Program-made: the position numbers and the translations under genes
Notes under the pieces: model-generated
Seen by the model: only the letters and a program-made list of their open reading frames with translations
Told to the model about the DNA's origin: nothing
The model's database searches: none
DNA from: JBBIGV01 sp037447335
GTDB lineage: Bacteria > Bacteroidota > Ignavibacteria > Ignavibacteriales > Ignavibacteriaceae
Direction of reading: 5' to 3'
Assembly: GCA_037447335.1 (NCBI GenBank)
Contig: JBBIGV010000004.1
Coordinates: 24,878-88,877, forward strand
DNA: 64,000 nt
In this document: piece after piece, positions 16,501 through 25,954 of the stretch
Numbering within the stretch: position 1 is the first letter of the stretch
Layout: the number at the start of each line of letters is the position of its first letter

Positions 16501-18276
16501 ATGTCTTTCAGTATTTTAACAACGTCATCTATAAATTCTTTAATAGAAAATTTTCGCACCGCTGAAAGGAATAAATTAATAAATCCTCTGGATGCGCGGA
16601 AAAAAAGATTAACAAATCTTTCATCTTCATATAACACTTTAAGTACAAAGCTTGCCTCATTTCTAACTACCTTAAATTCTCTTAAACAAACAGGTTCCGA
16701 CTCACTGTTTGCTTCAAAATCAGCAGTCAGTTCTAATGATAAAATTTTAACCGCTATTGCTTCAAACTCTGCGGTTAACGGTTCTTTTAATGCAAGAGTT
16801 TTGCAGCTGGCAAAAAATGATGCTCTGGTTTCCTCAGCATTTCAAAAAAATGATTCATTCGGCGCTGAAGGCACTCATAGTTTCACAATAAAAACCGGTG
16901 ATGAAAACGGTGCAGTGTTTTACAGTTCCGTTGATGTTGAATTAACCGATTCTGAAACGTACGCCACTGCAATGAGCAAACTGAGAGATGCAATAAATTC
17001 CAGCAAGGCTGTTGTTAAATCTGAGTTTGTGAACGGCAGTGAAAATTATACTGGCGGTTCTTCGTCTATTGTTGTTAATCTTAATGGGGTTGAAACTCAA
17101 ATTAATGCAGGTGAGGCTGCAAATTACAGCGAGCTTCTTGATGAAATTGTAAACCAGATAAATAATATTAGCGGTATAACAGCAAAAAAAGTAAGTGATT
17201 CGAACAATCCCTCAAATTTCAGAATTGAACTTACTGTTAATGATACGTCAAAATATATCTCCATATCACACCTTTCAGGTCATAATATTACAGATGAACT
17301 TGGTATAGGCGTTGATAATCTGAAAAGTGCTTCGGGCATGGTAAGCGCTTCTGTTTTTTCCCCAACCTCCTCTAATAGCCAGGTCACAATTACTGCCAGA
17401 GAAACAGGACTCGATTACAGAATAAGGGAGATATCGGATAACTCCGGTTCGGAATTATTAGGGCTTTTAAACCTTAATCTTGGAGCAGAGCGCACAGAAT
17501 TCAACCAATCAAAAAATACCGCCGGATACCTGTTCGCAGATATTACTGATGCAAACAATTTGTTAAATGCCAAACTTAATTTTAACGGAATTTCAGTACA
17601 GAGAAATTCAAACACTATAAAAGATCTTGTAAACGGATTGACCATTAATCTTCAGTCTGCATCAGCAGAAAACGAACCTGATACAAATATAAATGTAACT
17701 GCCGATCGTGCCGGGATTAAATCTAAAATTGAGGAATTCATTTCAAAATTTAACGATGTTTATACGTATATAAGAACAAAAAGAAGCTCATCTGCAAACA
17801 ATGATAGAGGTGTTTTTCATTCCGATGCTCAGGCTGCGGCGCTTCTGTCTTTTTTATCAGAAGCAGGATATTTGCAGGTATCCGGCTTAAACAGCGGCGA
17901 TATTTCTTATTTAGCTCAAATCGGGATAACTTTTAAACCCCTTTCTGGTCTTTCCATCTCTGATTCTACATTACTCGAGCAGAAGATTCTGGAGAACACA
18001 TCTCAGGTAGAAACGTTGTTCAACTCTGATAGCGGAATTGCCGCATCGCTGTACGGTAAACTTAATCAATATACCGGTGCAGAAGGATTTTTAACCTCTT
18101 CCAAAAATTCGCTGGATAATAATATTTTGATAATCAATGACAGAATTGATGCAGCACACAAACGAATTAATAAAAGCGCCGAAGTGCTCAGAAAACAATA
18201 TGAAGTTTTACAGATGCAGCTTGCATCACTGTTGTCTGTACAAAATATGTTTATTACCGGAAATAGTTTTTTTTAG
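16501..18276 (+). CDS. fliD: Flagellar filament cap protein FliD (HAP2)
   Basis: 591 residues. FliD caps the filament tip and assists flagellin polymerisation. The N-terminal helical region (residues 1-65; LDARKKRLTNLSSSYNTLSTKLASF) and the C-terminal helical region (residues about 400-591, KSKIEEFISKFNDVYTYI... ending in coiled coil) match the FliD_N and FliD_C domains; the middle is a beta-rich, variable, Ser/Asn-rich part with FlaD1-like repeats (GSSSIVVNLNGVETQINAG). ATG follows fliS by two bases with GGGGTAG as ribosome-binding site. Confidence 0.93.
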   Translation: MSFSILTTSSINSLIENFRTAERNKLINPLDARKKRLTNLSSSYNTLSTKLASFLTTLNSLKQTGSDSLFASKSAVSSNDKILTAIASNSAVNGSFNARVLQLAKNDALVSSAFQKNDSFGAEGTHSFTIKTGDENGAVFYSSVDVELTDSETYATAMSKLRDAINSSKAVVKSEFVNGSENYTGGSSSIVVNLNGVETQINAGEAANYSELLDEIVNQINNISGITAKKVSDSNNPSNFRIELTVNDTSKYISISHLSGHNITDELGIGVDNLKSASGMVSASVFSPTSSNSQVTITARETGLDYRIREISDNSGSELLGLLNLNLGAERTEFNQSKNTAGYLFADITDANNLLNAKLNFNGISVQRNSNTIKDLVNGLTINLQSASAENEPDTNINVTADRAGIKSKIEEFISKFNDVYTYIRTKRSSSANNDRGVFHSDAQAAALLSFLSEAGYLQVSGLNSGDISYLAQIGITFKPLSGLSISDSTLLEQKILENTSQVETLFNSDSGIAASLYGKLNQYTGAEGFLTSSKNSLDNNILIINDRIDAAHKRINKSAEVLRKQYEVLQMQLASLLSVQNMFITGNSFF

Positions 18277-18286
18277 CAGTTGACAA

Positions 18287-18613
18287 ATGGTTAATAAAGT
18301 AATTGAAGAAATAAAAGAATTGCAAATTGCTGTTCTTAAAGATATGGATGAACTGAATCAGGATAATTTTTCAAAGGTTTTCAGCCGGATTCTGGACCGA
18401 ATGCAGAGTTTAAAAGAAATTCGGGAAGATATAGCTTCGCGTTATGATAAATCTGACTTTGAGATTTACGAGGATGATTTGTTATATTTGGCTAAAGAAA
18501 TCCGTAAAAAATACGATAATATAATTGAGATATACCGGCAAAAAATTGCAGAGAGTGAACAGAGACTATCTGAATTATTAAACTTAAGAAAGATTTACAA
18601 CTACTCGAGGTGA
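18287..18613 (+). CDS. FliT/FlgN-like coiled-coil flagellar chaperone
   Basis: 108 residues, almost wholly helical with heptad patterns (LKDMDELNQDNFSKVFSRILDRMQSLKEIRED). Size, composition and position directly after fliD match FliT-type export chaperones, which hold FliD; the LSELLNLRKIYNYS end is also FlgN-like. Sequence identity to a named family is not secure, so the assignment rests mainly on context. Confidence 0.6.
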   Translation: MVNKVIEEIKELQIAVLKDMDELNQDNFSKVFSRILDRMQSLKEIREDIASRYDKSDFEIYEDDLLYLAKEIRKKYDNIIEIYRQKIAESEQRLSELLNLRKIYNYSR

Positions 18614-18616
18614 GCT

Positions 18617-18853
18617 ATGAAAATTAAAGGAATAGGACCAAGTCTTAATATACCCGGCGCTGTTAAAAATACGGTAAATTCAAAGTCATCGGAAAAAACT
18701 GATAAAGTAGAAATTTCATCAGAGGCTAAAAAACTAAAAGAGCTTTCTGCACAGAAGCTTGAAAAAGTACAGCAAAAAATAAACTCAGGTTTTTATAATT
18801 CTGATGAAGTCCTGAAAAAAGTTGCGGATGCTGTGCTAAAAGACCTGAAATGA
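18617..18853 (+). CDS. flgM: Anti-sigma-28 factor FlgM
   Basis: 78 residues. The N-terminal half is disordered and polar. The C-terminal half has the FlgM pattern DKVEISSEAKKLKEL, then KVQQKINSGFYNSDEVLKKVADAVL, which binds FliA. FlgM blocks sigma-28 until it is secreted through the completed hook-basal body. Here it follows the late-class cap genes at a 3-base gap, and its partner fliA is at 47.5 kb. Confidence 0.87.
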   Translation: MKIKGIGPSLNIPGAVKNTVNSKSSEKTDKVEISSEAKKLKELSAQKLEKVQQKINSGFYNSDEVLKKVADAVLKDLK

Positions 18854-19019
18854 TTTTCCTGCCGCAACTCAGAATTCATAAACTCTAAAGATTATGTGAA
18901 CCTGAAAAATTATGGGGTAAGGAATACATGCATATATAACATATCCTGATTTTTCCGCTTTACTTTTTTCCTATAACCAACAGCGCAAATTACATTCCGA
19001 ACAGAATTATTTGAATCCA

Positions 19020-19051
19020 TTGCATTATTTGACACAATTTTTATAAATTTG
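19020..19051 (+). promoter_or_regulatory. Bacteroidota-type promoter (TTG-N21-TAAATTTG) for the two-component operon
   Basis: TTG at 19020-19022 and TAAATTTG at 19044-19051 match the -33/-7 pattern of Bacteroidota housekeeping promoters with 21-base spacing. The ATG of the kinase gene is 29 bases downstream of the -7 box. Confidence 0.6.
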
Positions 19052-19080
19052 CCACAAGTTTTCTATAAAAATAGGGATTT

Positions 19081-19809
19081 ATGGCTGCCGACAATATTCA
19101 GAACAATAAACTTCTTCTTATTGGCAAACTTTCCGCTAGCTTGCTGCACGAGATCAGAAATCCGCTTTCCGCTATTCAATGCAACCTTGATTACCTTCAA
19201 ATGATAAATAATGAATTATCGCAGGATGTGATGGATTCTGTTAATTCCAGTTATCAGGCATTATCACGGATAAATCATCTTGTGGAAATATTTTTAAATT
19301 TTGCGAGGGTTGGGCAGAACAATTTTACAAATGTCAATATTGAAGCTGTTACAAAAAATGCTGTGGATGCTGTTAGCGGAAAAGCTTCAAAGACGGGTGT
19401 CAAAATATCTACCTTTTTTGCAGATGATATTCCCGATATAGTTTATAACAAGACAAGATTACTTCAGGTCTTCTTAAATCTTTTAACAAATGCGCTCGAA
19501 TTTTCAGAAAACGGAGGGGAAATAACTATCCGATCTTTTTATTCGCCCTCTGATTCATTAGTCTGGCAAATACACGACAATGGTAAAGGTATTCCCATCG
19601 ATGTTCAGAAAAAAATATTCATTGATTTCTATTCAAGCAAACCAGGCGGAACAGGATTAGGTTTAAGTATTTGTAAGATGCTGTTAGACGAAATAAATTC
19701 AAAAATATCTTTCCTGAGCAGCCAAAATGATGGCACTACCTTTATAATAAATTTTAATCCATCTGTAGTAATTACCGGATTAGTGAATGCAAAGAATATT
19801 AATAATTGA
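19081..19809 (+). CDS. Soluble sensor histidine kinase (FlgS/FlrB-like)
   Basis: 242 residues with no membrane segment and no separate sensor domain. The H box is GKLSASLLHEIRNPLSAI (His23), the N box LLTNALEFSENGG, and the G boxes DNGKGIP and GGTGLGLSICKMLL, so all catalytic elements are present. It overlaps the sigma-54 activator gene by 23 bases. A short cytoplasmic kinase paired with a GAFTGA regulator is the layout of FlgS-FlgR and FlrB-FlrC, which switch on hook-basal-body genes. The pairing is strong by context; the signal is unknown, in other systems the export gate itself. Confidence 0.85.
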   Translation: MAADNIQNNKLLLIGKLSASLLHEIRNPLSAIQCNLDYLQMINNELSQDVMDSVNSSYQALSRINHLVEIFLNFARVGQNNFTNVNIEAVTKNAVDAVSGKASKTGVKISTFFADDIPDIVYNKTRLLQVFLNLLTNALEFSENGGEITIRSFYSPSDSLVWQIHDNGKGIPIDVQKKIFIDFYSSKPGGTGLGLSICKMLLDEINSKISFLSSQNDGTTFIINFNPSVVITGLVNAKNINN

Positions 19810-21175
19810 TGACGATACGCTCGTAAGCACATCGCTTCGTAAAGTGCTGGTGAAGCTTGGTTTTGAAACAGAATGCACCGATGACATTGACGGTATTAAT
19901 GATATTATCAACTCATTTAACCCTCACCTGGTTTTATTAGACATTTACCTCTCAACCCACAGCGGTATTGATGTACTAAAAGAGTTTAAAAAAAATTACC
20001 CCGACTTATTGGTTATCATGATTACCGGCTATGCTGATATTCAGCTTGCAGTTACAGCTTTAAAGCTGGGTGCATACGATTTTTTGTTGAAGCCCATTGA
20101 TATTGAGCATCTTAAGTCTGTCCTTCACAAAGGATTTGAACAAATAAATCTTAAGTATGAAGTGCAAAAACTTCATTCAATAATGGATCAGGATCATATT
20201 CCTGAAGATTATTTCGGGAAGAGCGCCAGAATTCAAAGGTTTGTTAAGTCGGTAGTTAAACTTGCTGAAAGTTCCGATACCACAATTTTACTTGAAGGAG
20301 AAAGCGGTACTGGCAAAGAAGTTTTTGCAAAATTTATTCACCAAAGAAGCCCGAGAAAACACAAACCTTTTATTCAGATCAATTGCGCTACTATTCCAAA
20401 AGATCTTGCAGAAAGTGAATTATTTGGGCATGAAAGAGGCGCTTTTACAGGTGCCTCTGCCAAAACAAAGCTTGGTAAGTTCGAATTAGCTGATGGCGGA
20501 ACCATTCTGCTTGATGAAATTGGTGAGCTCAGTCCTGATCTGCAGACAAAGCTCCTCAGGGTCCTTCAGGAAAAAAAATTTTTCCGGCTGGGAGGTGAAA
20601 AAGAAATTTCGGTAAATGTGAGGGTTCTTGCAGCAACTAATAAAAATCTTGAGAAAGAGGTGGATAAGCGTAATTTTCGTGAAGACCTTTATTTCAGGCT
20701 GAATGTTGCAAGAGTGGTAATCCCGCCGCTTAGAGAGCGAAAAGAAGATATTTCTTACCTCGTCTATTCTTTTATTAAAGAATTCACCGAAAAGTTCAAT
20801 AAGAAGATTGATGGCATAACACCAGAAGCTATGCAATTGCTTGTTGCGTGCAAATGGAAAGGCAACATTCGTGAACTCAAAAATGTTATGGAACGTGCCA
20901 TCCTTCTGCTTGAAGGCGAAATACTTCACGAATATCATTTCGATAGTATAACAGATGCAAAAACTGCCGGCAGCGGTTCATCTGACGAGTTTATATTGAA
21001 CATTCCTCCTTCAGGGATAAAAGCTGAGATTGTACTTAAGGAGTTAATACATAAAACTCTTAAAATCACAAAAGGCAATCAGGTAAAAGCTGCGAAAATA
21101 CTGGGGTTATCACGTTCTAAGCTGCGTTACCGTATGGAACAGCTTGGTATTGAAGTTACCAAACAAATACGGTAA
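19787..21175 (+). CDS. Sigma-54-dependent response regulator (FlgR/FlrC/AtoC-like)
   Basis: 462 residues in three parts. Receiver domain 1-120 has acidic pocket DDD at 8-10 and phospho-acceptor Asp52. The AAA+ domain (about 140-380) has Walker A GESGTGKE (171-178) and the sigma-54-contacting GAFTGA loop (218-223). The C-terminal Fis-type helix-turn-helix contains KAAKILGLSRSKLRYRME. It needs RpoN, which is not in this window. The best target seen here is the -24/-12 promoter before flgB at 26.2 kb. It overlaps the kinase gene, so the two are co-expressed. Confidence 0.93.
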   Translation: MQRILIIDDDTLVSTSLRKVLVKLGFETECTDDIDGINDIINSFNPHLVLLDIYLSTHSGIDVLKEFKKNYPDLLVIMITGYADIQLAVTALKLGAYDFLLKPIDIEHLKSVLHKGFEQINLKYEVQKLHSIMDQDHIPEDYFGKSARIQRFVKSVVKLAESSDTTILLEGESGTGKEVFAKFIHQRSPRKHKPFIQINCATIPKDLAESELFGHERGAFTGASAKTKLGKFELADGGTILLDEIGELSPDLQTKLLRVLQEKKFFRLGGEKEISVNVRVLAATNKNLEKEVDKRNFREDLYFRLNVARVVIPPLRERKEDISYLVYSFIKEFTEKFNKKIDGITPEAMQLLVACKWKGNIRELKNVMERAILLLEGEILHEYHFDSITDAKTAGSGSSDEFILNIPPSGIKAEIVLKELIHKTLKITKGNQVKAAKILGLSRSKLRYRMEQLGIEVTKQIR

Positions 21176-21272
21176 AATATTTTTCAACCCGCTTCCACCG
21201 CATATCAACTTTTTTAATATTATTCCGATAATAAAGCAAAGTACTTTTTGCCATGAATTATCCGGAAACTTT

Positions 21273-22916
21273 ATGCAATTAGTTGAAAATGAAGTCAGTG
21301 TGGACAAATCCTACCTTCTTACTATAATTGATTCGATTAACGATCTCTTTTATACAACCGATGAATTTGGCTGCTTCCATACTATCTATGGCACATTACT
21401 AAGAAAGATCGGACCCGGCAGGGAAAACTTTATTGGCAGATTAATATTTGTAATTTTTGGGAAGGACCCTGAGGGGATCCATGCTGTAAATCATAAAAAA
21501 TGTTTGAACGGCGCCAGCCAGATTTATGTTTGGAACTTCGAGTATAACGGGAAGATTTATTACTTTCAAACCTCTCTTTCACCGATCAGAAGCAATCCTG
21601 AAAACTTTAGAGGTATTGTTGGTATAATCCGGGATATTACAAGGCACAAAGAAATTGAATTGATTAATGAAGAGATAACTTTAAAATTCAGAACGCTTGC
21701 TAATGCTGCAAACCTTGCAATTATTTCTATAAACGAGGAACAAAAAATTGAGTATTGTAACAGCGCTACGCTAAGCATGTTCGGTTATGAGAACGAGATG
21801 ATTCATGGCAGAGAATTTAGTTTACTTTTTAGCGAAAAAAATAAAATTCTTAACTTAAACAATATACCTGCACAATTCGGTTCAGACGATAAATATACCT
21901 TTGAGCTTGAAGCAAAAAAAAGAGACGGAGCTGTTTTTCCAATCGAAATAACTATTTCGCCGTATCAAGTACTGAATATTATCCATCATGTTATTATTAT
22001 CCAGGATATCTCCGAAAGAAAAAATGCTGAAATTGAAAGAATTCAATACAGTAAGAAACTGGAAGATCAAAACAAAGAACTTGAAATAGCTCTTGAGTCG
22101 CTTAAAAGTATGCAGTTGCAGCTTATACACTCCGAAAAGCTTGCTTCAATAGGGCAGCTTACAAGCGGAATTGCACATGAAATTAATAACCCTCTTGCAT
22201 TTGTTTCAAGTAACCTGAACAGGTTTTATGAATATTTTACAGACCTCCTTACTGTAACAGAACGGTGGCGAACAATTGGTAAAAATTTACTTGAGAGAAA
22301 TATAGCCGCAGAAATGGTAAACGATCTGTTTGAGTTTGAAAAGCAGATTGATCTTGACTTTATTAAGAATGATTTCAACATCCTGATGCAGCATAACAAA
22401 AGCGGCATCGAAAGAATTCAAAATATAGTTATGCAGCTCAGGGGTTTCAGCAGGGATGATTTTGATTTATACCTTGAAACAGATCTGAATGCTGCTCTTG
22501 ATGATACCCTAACAATTGCCTGGAATGAGATCAAGTATAAAGCAGAAGTTATAAAACAGTATGAAAATATACCCGCAGTCAGATGTAATCCTAACGAAAT
22601 AAGACAGGTAATTCTTAATCTTATGATAAATGCTGCTCACTCAATTACCGATTCGGGTAAAATTTTCCTCAGAACTTATCAGGATAAAAAATTCGTTTAT
22701 GCCGAAGTAACAGATACAGGAGTCGGGATAAAAAAAGACGAGCTAAAAAAAATTTTCGATCCGTTCTTCACAACCAAACCTCCGGGCAAAGGAACCGGGC
22801 TTGGTTTGTGGATAAGCCTTACACTGGCACAAAAAAATCGTGCTATGATCGATGTTAAAAGTACGCCCGGTAAAGGTTCGTCATTCATAATCAAATTTAA
22901 GAAACATGAAAAATAA
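21273..22916 (+). CDS. PAS-domain sensor histidine kinase
   Basis: 547 residues from ATG 21273 (GGAA upstream); the frame is open further back to a TTG at 21144, but that overlaps the preceding gene and encodes no domain. Two PAS domains (about 15-130 and 140-255) are followed by a coiled coil, the H box LASIGQLTSGIAHEINNPLA (His302), N box LMINAAHSI and G boxes TDTGVGI and GTGLGLWISL. No membrane segments are seen, so it is cytosolic. The two response-regulator genes that follow are likely partners. Confidence 0.88.
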   Translation: MQLVENEVSVDKSYLLTIIDSINDLFYTTDEFGCFHTIYGTLLRKIGPGRENFIGRLIFVIFGKDPEGIHAVNHKKCLNGASQIYVWNFEYNGKIYYFQTSLSPIRSNPENFRGIVGIIRDITRHKEIELINEEITLKFRTLANAANLAIISINEEQKIEYCNSATLSMFGYENEMIHGREFSLLFSEKNKILNLNNIPAQFGSDDKYTFELEAKKRDGAVFPIEITISPYQVLNIIHHVIIIQDISERKNAEIERIQYSKKLEDQNKELEIALESLKSMQLQLIHSEKLASIGQLTSGIAHEINNPLAFVSSNLNRFYEYFTDLLTVTERWRTIGKNLLERNIAAEMVNDLFEFEKQIDLDFIKNDFNILMQHNKSGIERIQNIVMQLRGFSRDDFDLYLETDLNAALDDTLTIAWNEIKYKAEVIKQYENIPAVRCNPNEIRQVILNLMINAAHSITDSGKIFLRTYQDKKFVYAEVTDTGVGIKKDELKKIFDPFFTTKPPGKGTGLGLWISLTLAQKNRAMIDVKSTPGKGSSFIIKFKKHEK

Positions 22917-22935
22917 AATTTAAAGAGGTGTTATT

Positions 22936-24093
22936 GTGGATGTAATTATTGAAGAATCGCCGGTATTACTCGTTATTGACGACGAAGAAGAGGTACTCGC
23001 AGCAATAAAAAGTTTGCTGAGAAAAATTAAGATAACACAATACTATTTTACTTCACCCTCTGAAGCAATCAGGTTTATGCAAAACAATAAGGTAGATTTG
23101 ATTTTAACGGATATGAAGATGCCCGAAATCAGCGGCAGAGAGTTGCTTATTGAAGCTAAGAAATATCAACCCGATGCAATAAAATTTATGCTTAGCGCAC
23201 ATGAAAATAAAAAAGAAATTCTGGATACGCTTGCATTGGGGCTAGCAAGTTATTATCTGTTCAAACCATGGGACGATTTCGAGTTCATTAATTTGATCGA
23301 AAAGTATACGAACTATTATGAAAAAGAAGGTTTGAAAGAAGTAATCAATTATATTTCTTCTTTTTCCAGATTTCTTCTCTCGGGCGCACAAGATAAAAAC
23401 CTGCTTGCAATGCTTGAAAATGAAAATTTAAATATTAATACTTTATGCACAGAAATTGAAAAAAATCCATTCCTTGCAGCAAAGTTAATTCAGATATCTA
23501 ACTCGGTTAGTTTTGGCGCTGCACGTTCAATTACTTCTATAAAGAGTGCGGTGCTGTTCATTGGTTTGAGGCATTTGAAAAATTTGCTTATATCCCTCAG
23601 CGTACTTAAAAAGTTTACTGAGATAATTCACCCGGTTTATCACGATGTAATTTATGAATACTGGAACAGAACAAATAAGCGCGCTAAAATTGCAAGCCAG
23701 ATATCAGCCGAATGGCATGTAAAAGTTGATACAGACTTGTTGTTTATTTCTACAGTGCTGACGGACATAGGTGAACTGTATTTCTTGTACACTAATGCTG
23801 AAAAGTATAAACAATATGTTGAGTTTGTTCAAACAACAAATATTTCACGAATTGAAGCTGAAGAAAAATTTTTCATTTACTCGCATACTTATGTTGGCGG
23901 CGTGCTGCTGAATGTATGGAATTTTCCGGAAGAAATAGTAAGTATTGTGGAAAATCATCACAAAGCTGAAGTAGATAATGAAATTGTCAGAATCATACAA
24001 TTATGTGATATTATTGAAGAACAAGGCTTATCTTTCAAAGAAAATTTCAATATGTCGGAATATGTAAAAAACTTTAATCAGGCTGTGGTATGA
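22936..24093 (+). CDS. Response regulator with HDOD domain
   Basis: 385 residues, GTG start with AAAGAGGTG six bases upstream. Receiver domain 1-125: acidic pair Asp15-Asp16 and phospho-acceptor Asp59 (LTDMKMPE). An HDOD domain covers about residues 145-350 (EIEKNPFLAAKLIQISNSVSFG, IKSAVLFIGLRHLKNLLI). HDOD is related to HD domains but usually lacks catalysis and acts as a protein-interaction module in signalling and motility control. It overlaps the next regulator gene by 4 bases. Confidence 0.88.
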   Translation: MDVIIEESPVLLVIDDEEEVLAAIKSLLRKIKITQYYFTSPSEAIRFMQNNKVDLILTDMKMPEISGRELLIEAKKYQPDAIKFMLSAHENKKEILDTLALGLASYYLFKPWDDFEFINLIEKYTNYYEKEGLKEVINYISSFSRFLLSGAQDKNLLAMLENENLNINTLCTEIEKNPFLAAKLIQISNSVSFGAARSITSIKSAVLFIGLRHLKNLLISLSVLKKFTEIIHPVYHDVIYEYWNRTNKRAKIASQISAEWHVKVDTDLLFISTVLTDIGELYFLYTNAEKYKQYVEFVQTTNISRIEAEEKFFIYSHTYVGGVLLNVWNFPEEIVSIVENHHKAEVDNEIVRIIQLCDIIEEQGLSFKENFNMSEYVKNFNQAVV

Positions 24094-25322
24094 ATCCTCC
24101 GGATTTTAACAATAAAATTTTATATGTAGACGATGAGATAAATCTGCTTTCATCTTTCCGATCTCTTATGAGAAAAGAAAATCTATCAGTTTACCTTCTT
24201 GAAGACCCGCTAAAAATTGAAAAGGTACTTTCTGAAGATGGACCGTTTGCAGTTGTCCTTAGCGATCAGAGAATGCCGGGCATTAGCGGCTCAAATCTGC
24301 TTAATAAAGTGCGGTCAGTTCATCCGGAAAGTATCCGGGTGCTAATTACCGGCTACAGCGATTTTAATGAAGTTGTTCAGGCAGTAAATGACGCAAGTAT
24401 AAGTTACTTTGTTTCAAAACCCTGGAATGATGACGTCTTGAAAAAACTTGTTAAAGATTCAGTTTCCCAATTTAATTTGAAACTAGAAAATCTTCGTCTC
24501 GTTGATGAATTAAAACAAAAAAATGAATCAATAAAAGCAATTCTTGATGGAACACTTGCAGGAACTACAGCTTTGTTAAATGATGTATTGTCGTTCATAA
24601 ATCCTCATGCCTCATCACAAACTGATAGAGTAAAAAAAGACGGGGTTGCAGCGCTTGAAGCAATACCGGAACTGAAATACGAGCAGAAGTGGGCAATCAT
24701 GAGAACTTTTGAACTTTTTAATATAGGTTTGGCTGTTATGCCGCCTTGGATCCAGCTTGCATTAAATAAAGAAGGATTGGCTGCTATCAGAAGGTTCTCT
24801 CTTTGCCGCAGTCATCATATTCTGGCTGCTAATTTACTGGACGGCATACCCGGTTTTGAAGAAGTTTCTGAAATAATCAGGCTGTCAAAGAAGAATTTTG
24901 ATGGCTCCGGCTTACCGGATGATGTTAATATCGTTGGTGAAAATATTCCAATGGGTTCACGTATTCTGAAAATACTTGTGGATAAAGACATGCTGACTAC
25001 TAATCATCTAAAGGGTGTTGATGTGTTAAAATCTATGAGAATGAAGCCGGATAACTACGATATAAAACTTATCGACCTGCTTATTGAGAAGCACAAACCA
25101 CAAAAAGAACTTACAACACGTGTAATCAGTGTATTTACGTTTGATCTGAAACCAGGGATGAAGGTGCTTAAGGATGTTCAAACCAAATCAGGCATCCGAT
25201 TATTTAATGAGAATACCGTACTTACAGAAACTTCTCTTACTGCTATAAATTCCTGGTCTAAACTTGAAGGTATTGTTGAACCGATTACTGTTGAGGTGAA
25301 GGTTGTAACTGATAAAAAATAA
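24090..25322 (+). CDS. Response regulator with degenerate HD-GYP-like domain
   Basis: 410 residues. Receiver domain 1-130 has Asp14-Asp15 and phospho-acceptor Asp59 (LSDQRMPG). Residues about 165-330 align with HD-GYP phosphodiesterases of cyclic di-GMP: CRSHHILAANLL, FEEVSEIIRL, DGSGLPDD (271-278), IPMGSRILKI. However, the HD dyad is replaced by Phe210-Asn211 and the HHE triad by Ser-Lys-Lys (266-268), so metal binding and catalysis are unlikely. A C-terminal extension (330-410, FDLKPGMKVLKDV) resembles the tail of many HD-GYP response regulators. It is probably a signalling adaptor or a cyclic di-GMP-insensitive scaffold. Confidence 0.8.
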   Translation: MNPPDFNNKILYVDDEINLLSSFRSLMRKENLSVYLLEDPLKIEKVLSEDGPFAVVLSDQRMPGISGSNLLNKVRSVHPESIRVLITGYSDFNEVVQAVNDASISYFVSKPWNDDVLKKLVKDSVSQFNLKLENLRLVDELKQKNESIKAILDGTLAGTTALLNDVLSFINPHASSQTDRVKKDGVAALEAIPELKYEQKWAIMRTFELFNIGLAVMPPWIQLALNKEGLAAIRRFSLCRSHHILAANLLDGIPGFEEVSEIIRLSKKNFDGSGLPDDVNIVGENIPMGSRILKILVDKDMLTTNHLKGVDVLKSMRMKPDNYDIKLIDLLIEKHKPQKELTTRVISVFTFDLKPGMKVLKDVQTKSGIRLFNENTVLTETSLTAINSWSKLEGIVEPITVEVKVVTDKK

Positions 25323-25714
25323 TTATGGTTTTTCAGAACTTCTTAACATGAAAAGCCGGTAATTGTAAAAAGGTCCGTTTGCACGGCAGTTCGGCGTTAT
25401 GATCCTGTTGTTTAAGCGGAAGATTAATTTTTTAAATTGATTATGATGTTCTCCCTGAGTTTTGTTAATGATAGCGTTTTAAAGACCACCTCAACTATAA
25501 GTTTTTGGAGCATACAAAACTTGTTGAAGTAAATGCTCAACGGTATGTTGATTCAGTACCGAATACCTAATCTCTGATCATTTCTCAGTAAAGCTATTTC
25601 AGTTTTTCCACCAGCCGAATTTTAATAATACCGTATCATATTGTTGGCTCCGGTATGGTATTTGTCCGTATTTAATGGAAGTTAATTATCAATAAACATT
25701 TAATTTAAATTGTC
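25323..25714. other. 392-base non-coding interval before the flgB region
   Basis: No coding sequence can be supported. It has two weak inverted repeats (GAGCAT 25508-25513 with ATGCTC 25533-25538; ATACCG 25628-25633 with CGGTAT 25651-25656) and no T-run terminator. No clear sigma-28, sigma-54 or TAnnTTTG promoter is seen for the small gene that follows. Confidence 0.4.
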
Positions 25715-25954
25715 ATGAATGAGTTTTTCGAAGATATTTACCGTGAATATGAATATGTGAAAAAAAGCAGCTCGAATATAATCCAGGCAAGTAAATCGAA
25801 AATAGCCGGGAAAACAAAGATTTCAGTAGCTGAAGATGGAAAAGATAATGTGAAAGTTATGCTGAAAAAGGATATTGATGATTCTATCAAAGAAATAAAA
25901 TTTATTTGTTCATGCGGTAAAACTAAATCTTTACTGCTCGATTATTTTGAGTAA
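25715..25954 (+). CDS. Small protein of unknown function with CxC motif
   Basis: 79 residues from an ATG, not recognised. It is charged, likely helical at the N-terminus (FFEDIYREYEYVKK), and ends with a beta-like stretch and a Cys-Ser-Cys-Gly motif (FICSCGKTKS) that could hold half a zinc site in a dimer. It lies alone between the signalling operon and the sigma-54 promoter of flgB. Shine-Dalgarno is not visible. Coding status is probable rather than certain. Confidence 0.5.
   Translation: MNEFFEDIYREYEYVKKSSSNIIQASKSKIAGKTKISVAEDGKDNVKVMLKKDIDDSIKEIKFICSCGKTKSLLLDYFE

Noticed and set aside
21144..21272. Longer N-terminus for the PAS kinase from TTG 21144
   Set aside because: It overlaps the preceding regulator by 32 bases and encodes no recognisable domain; ATG 21273 begins just before the first PAS domain.
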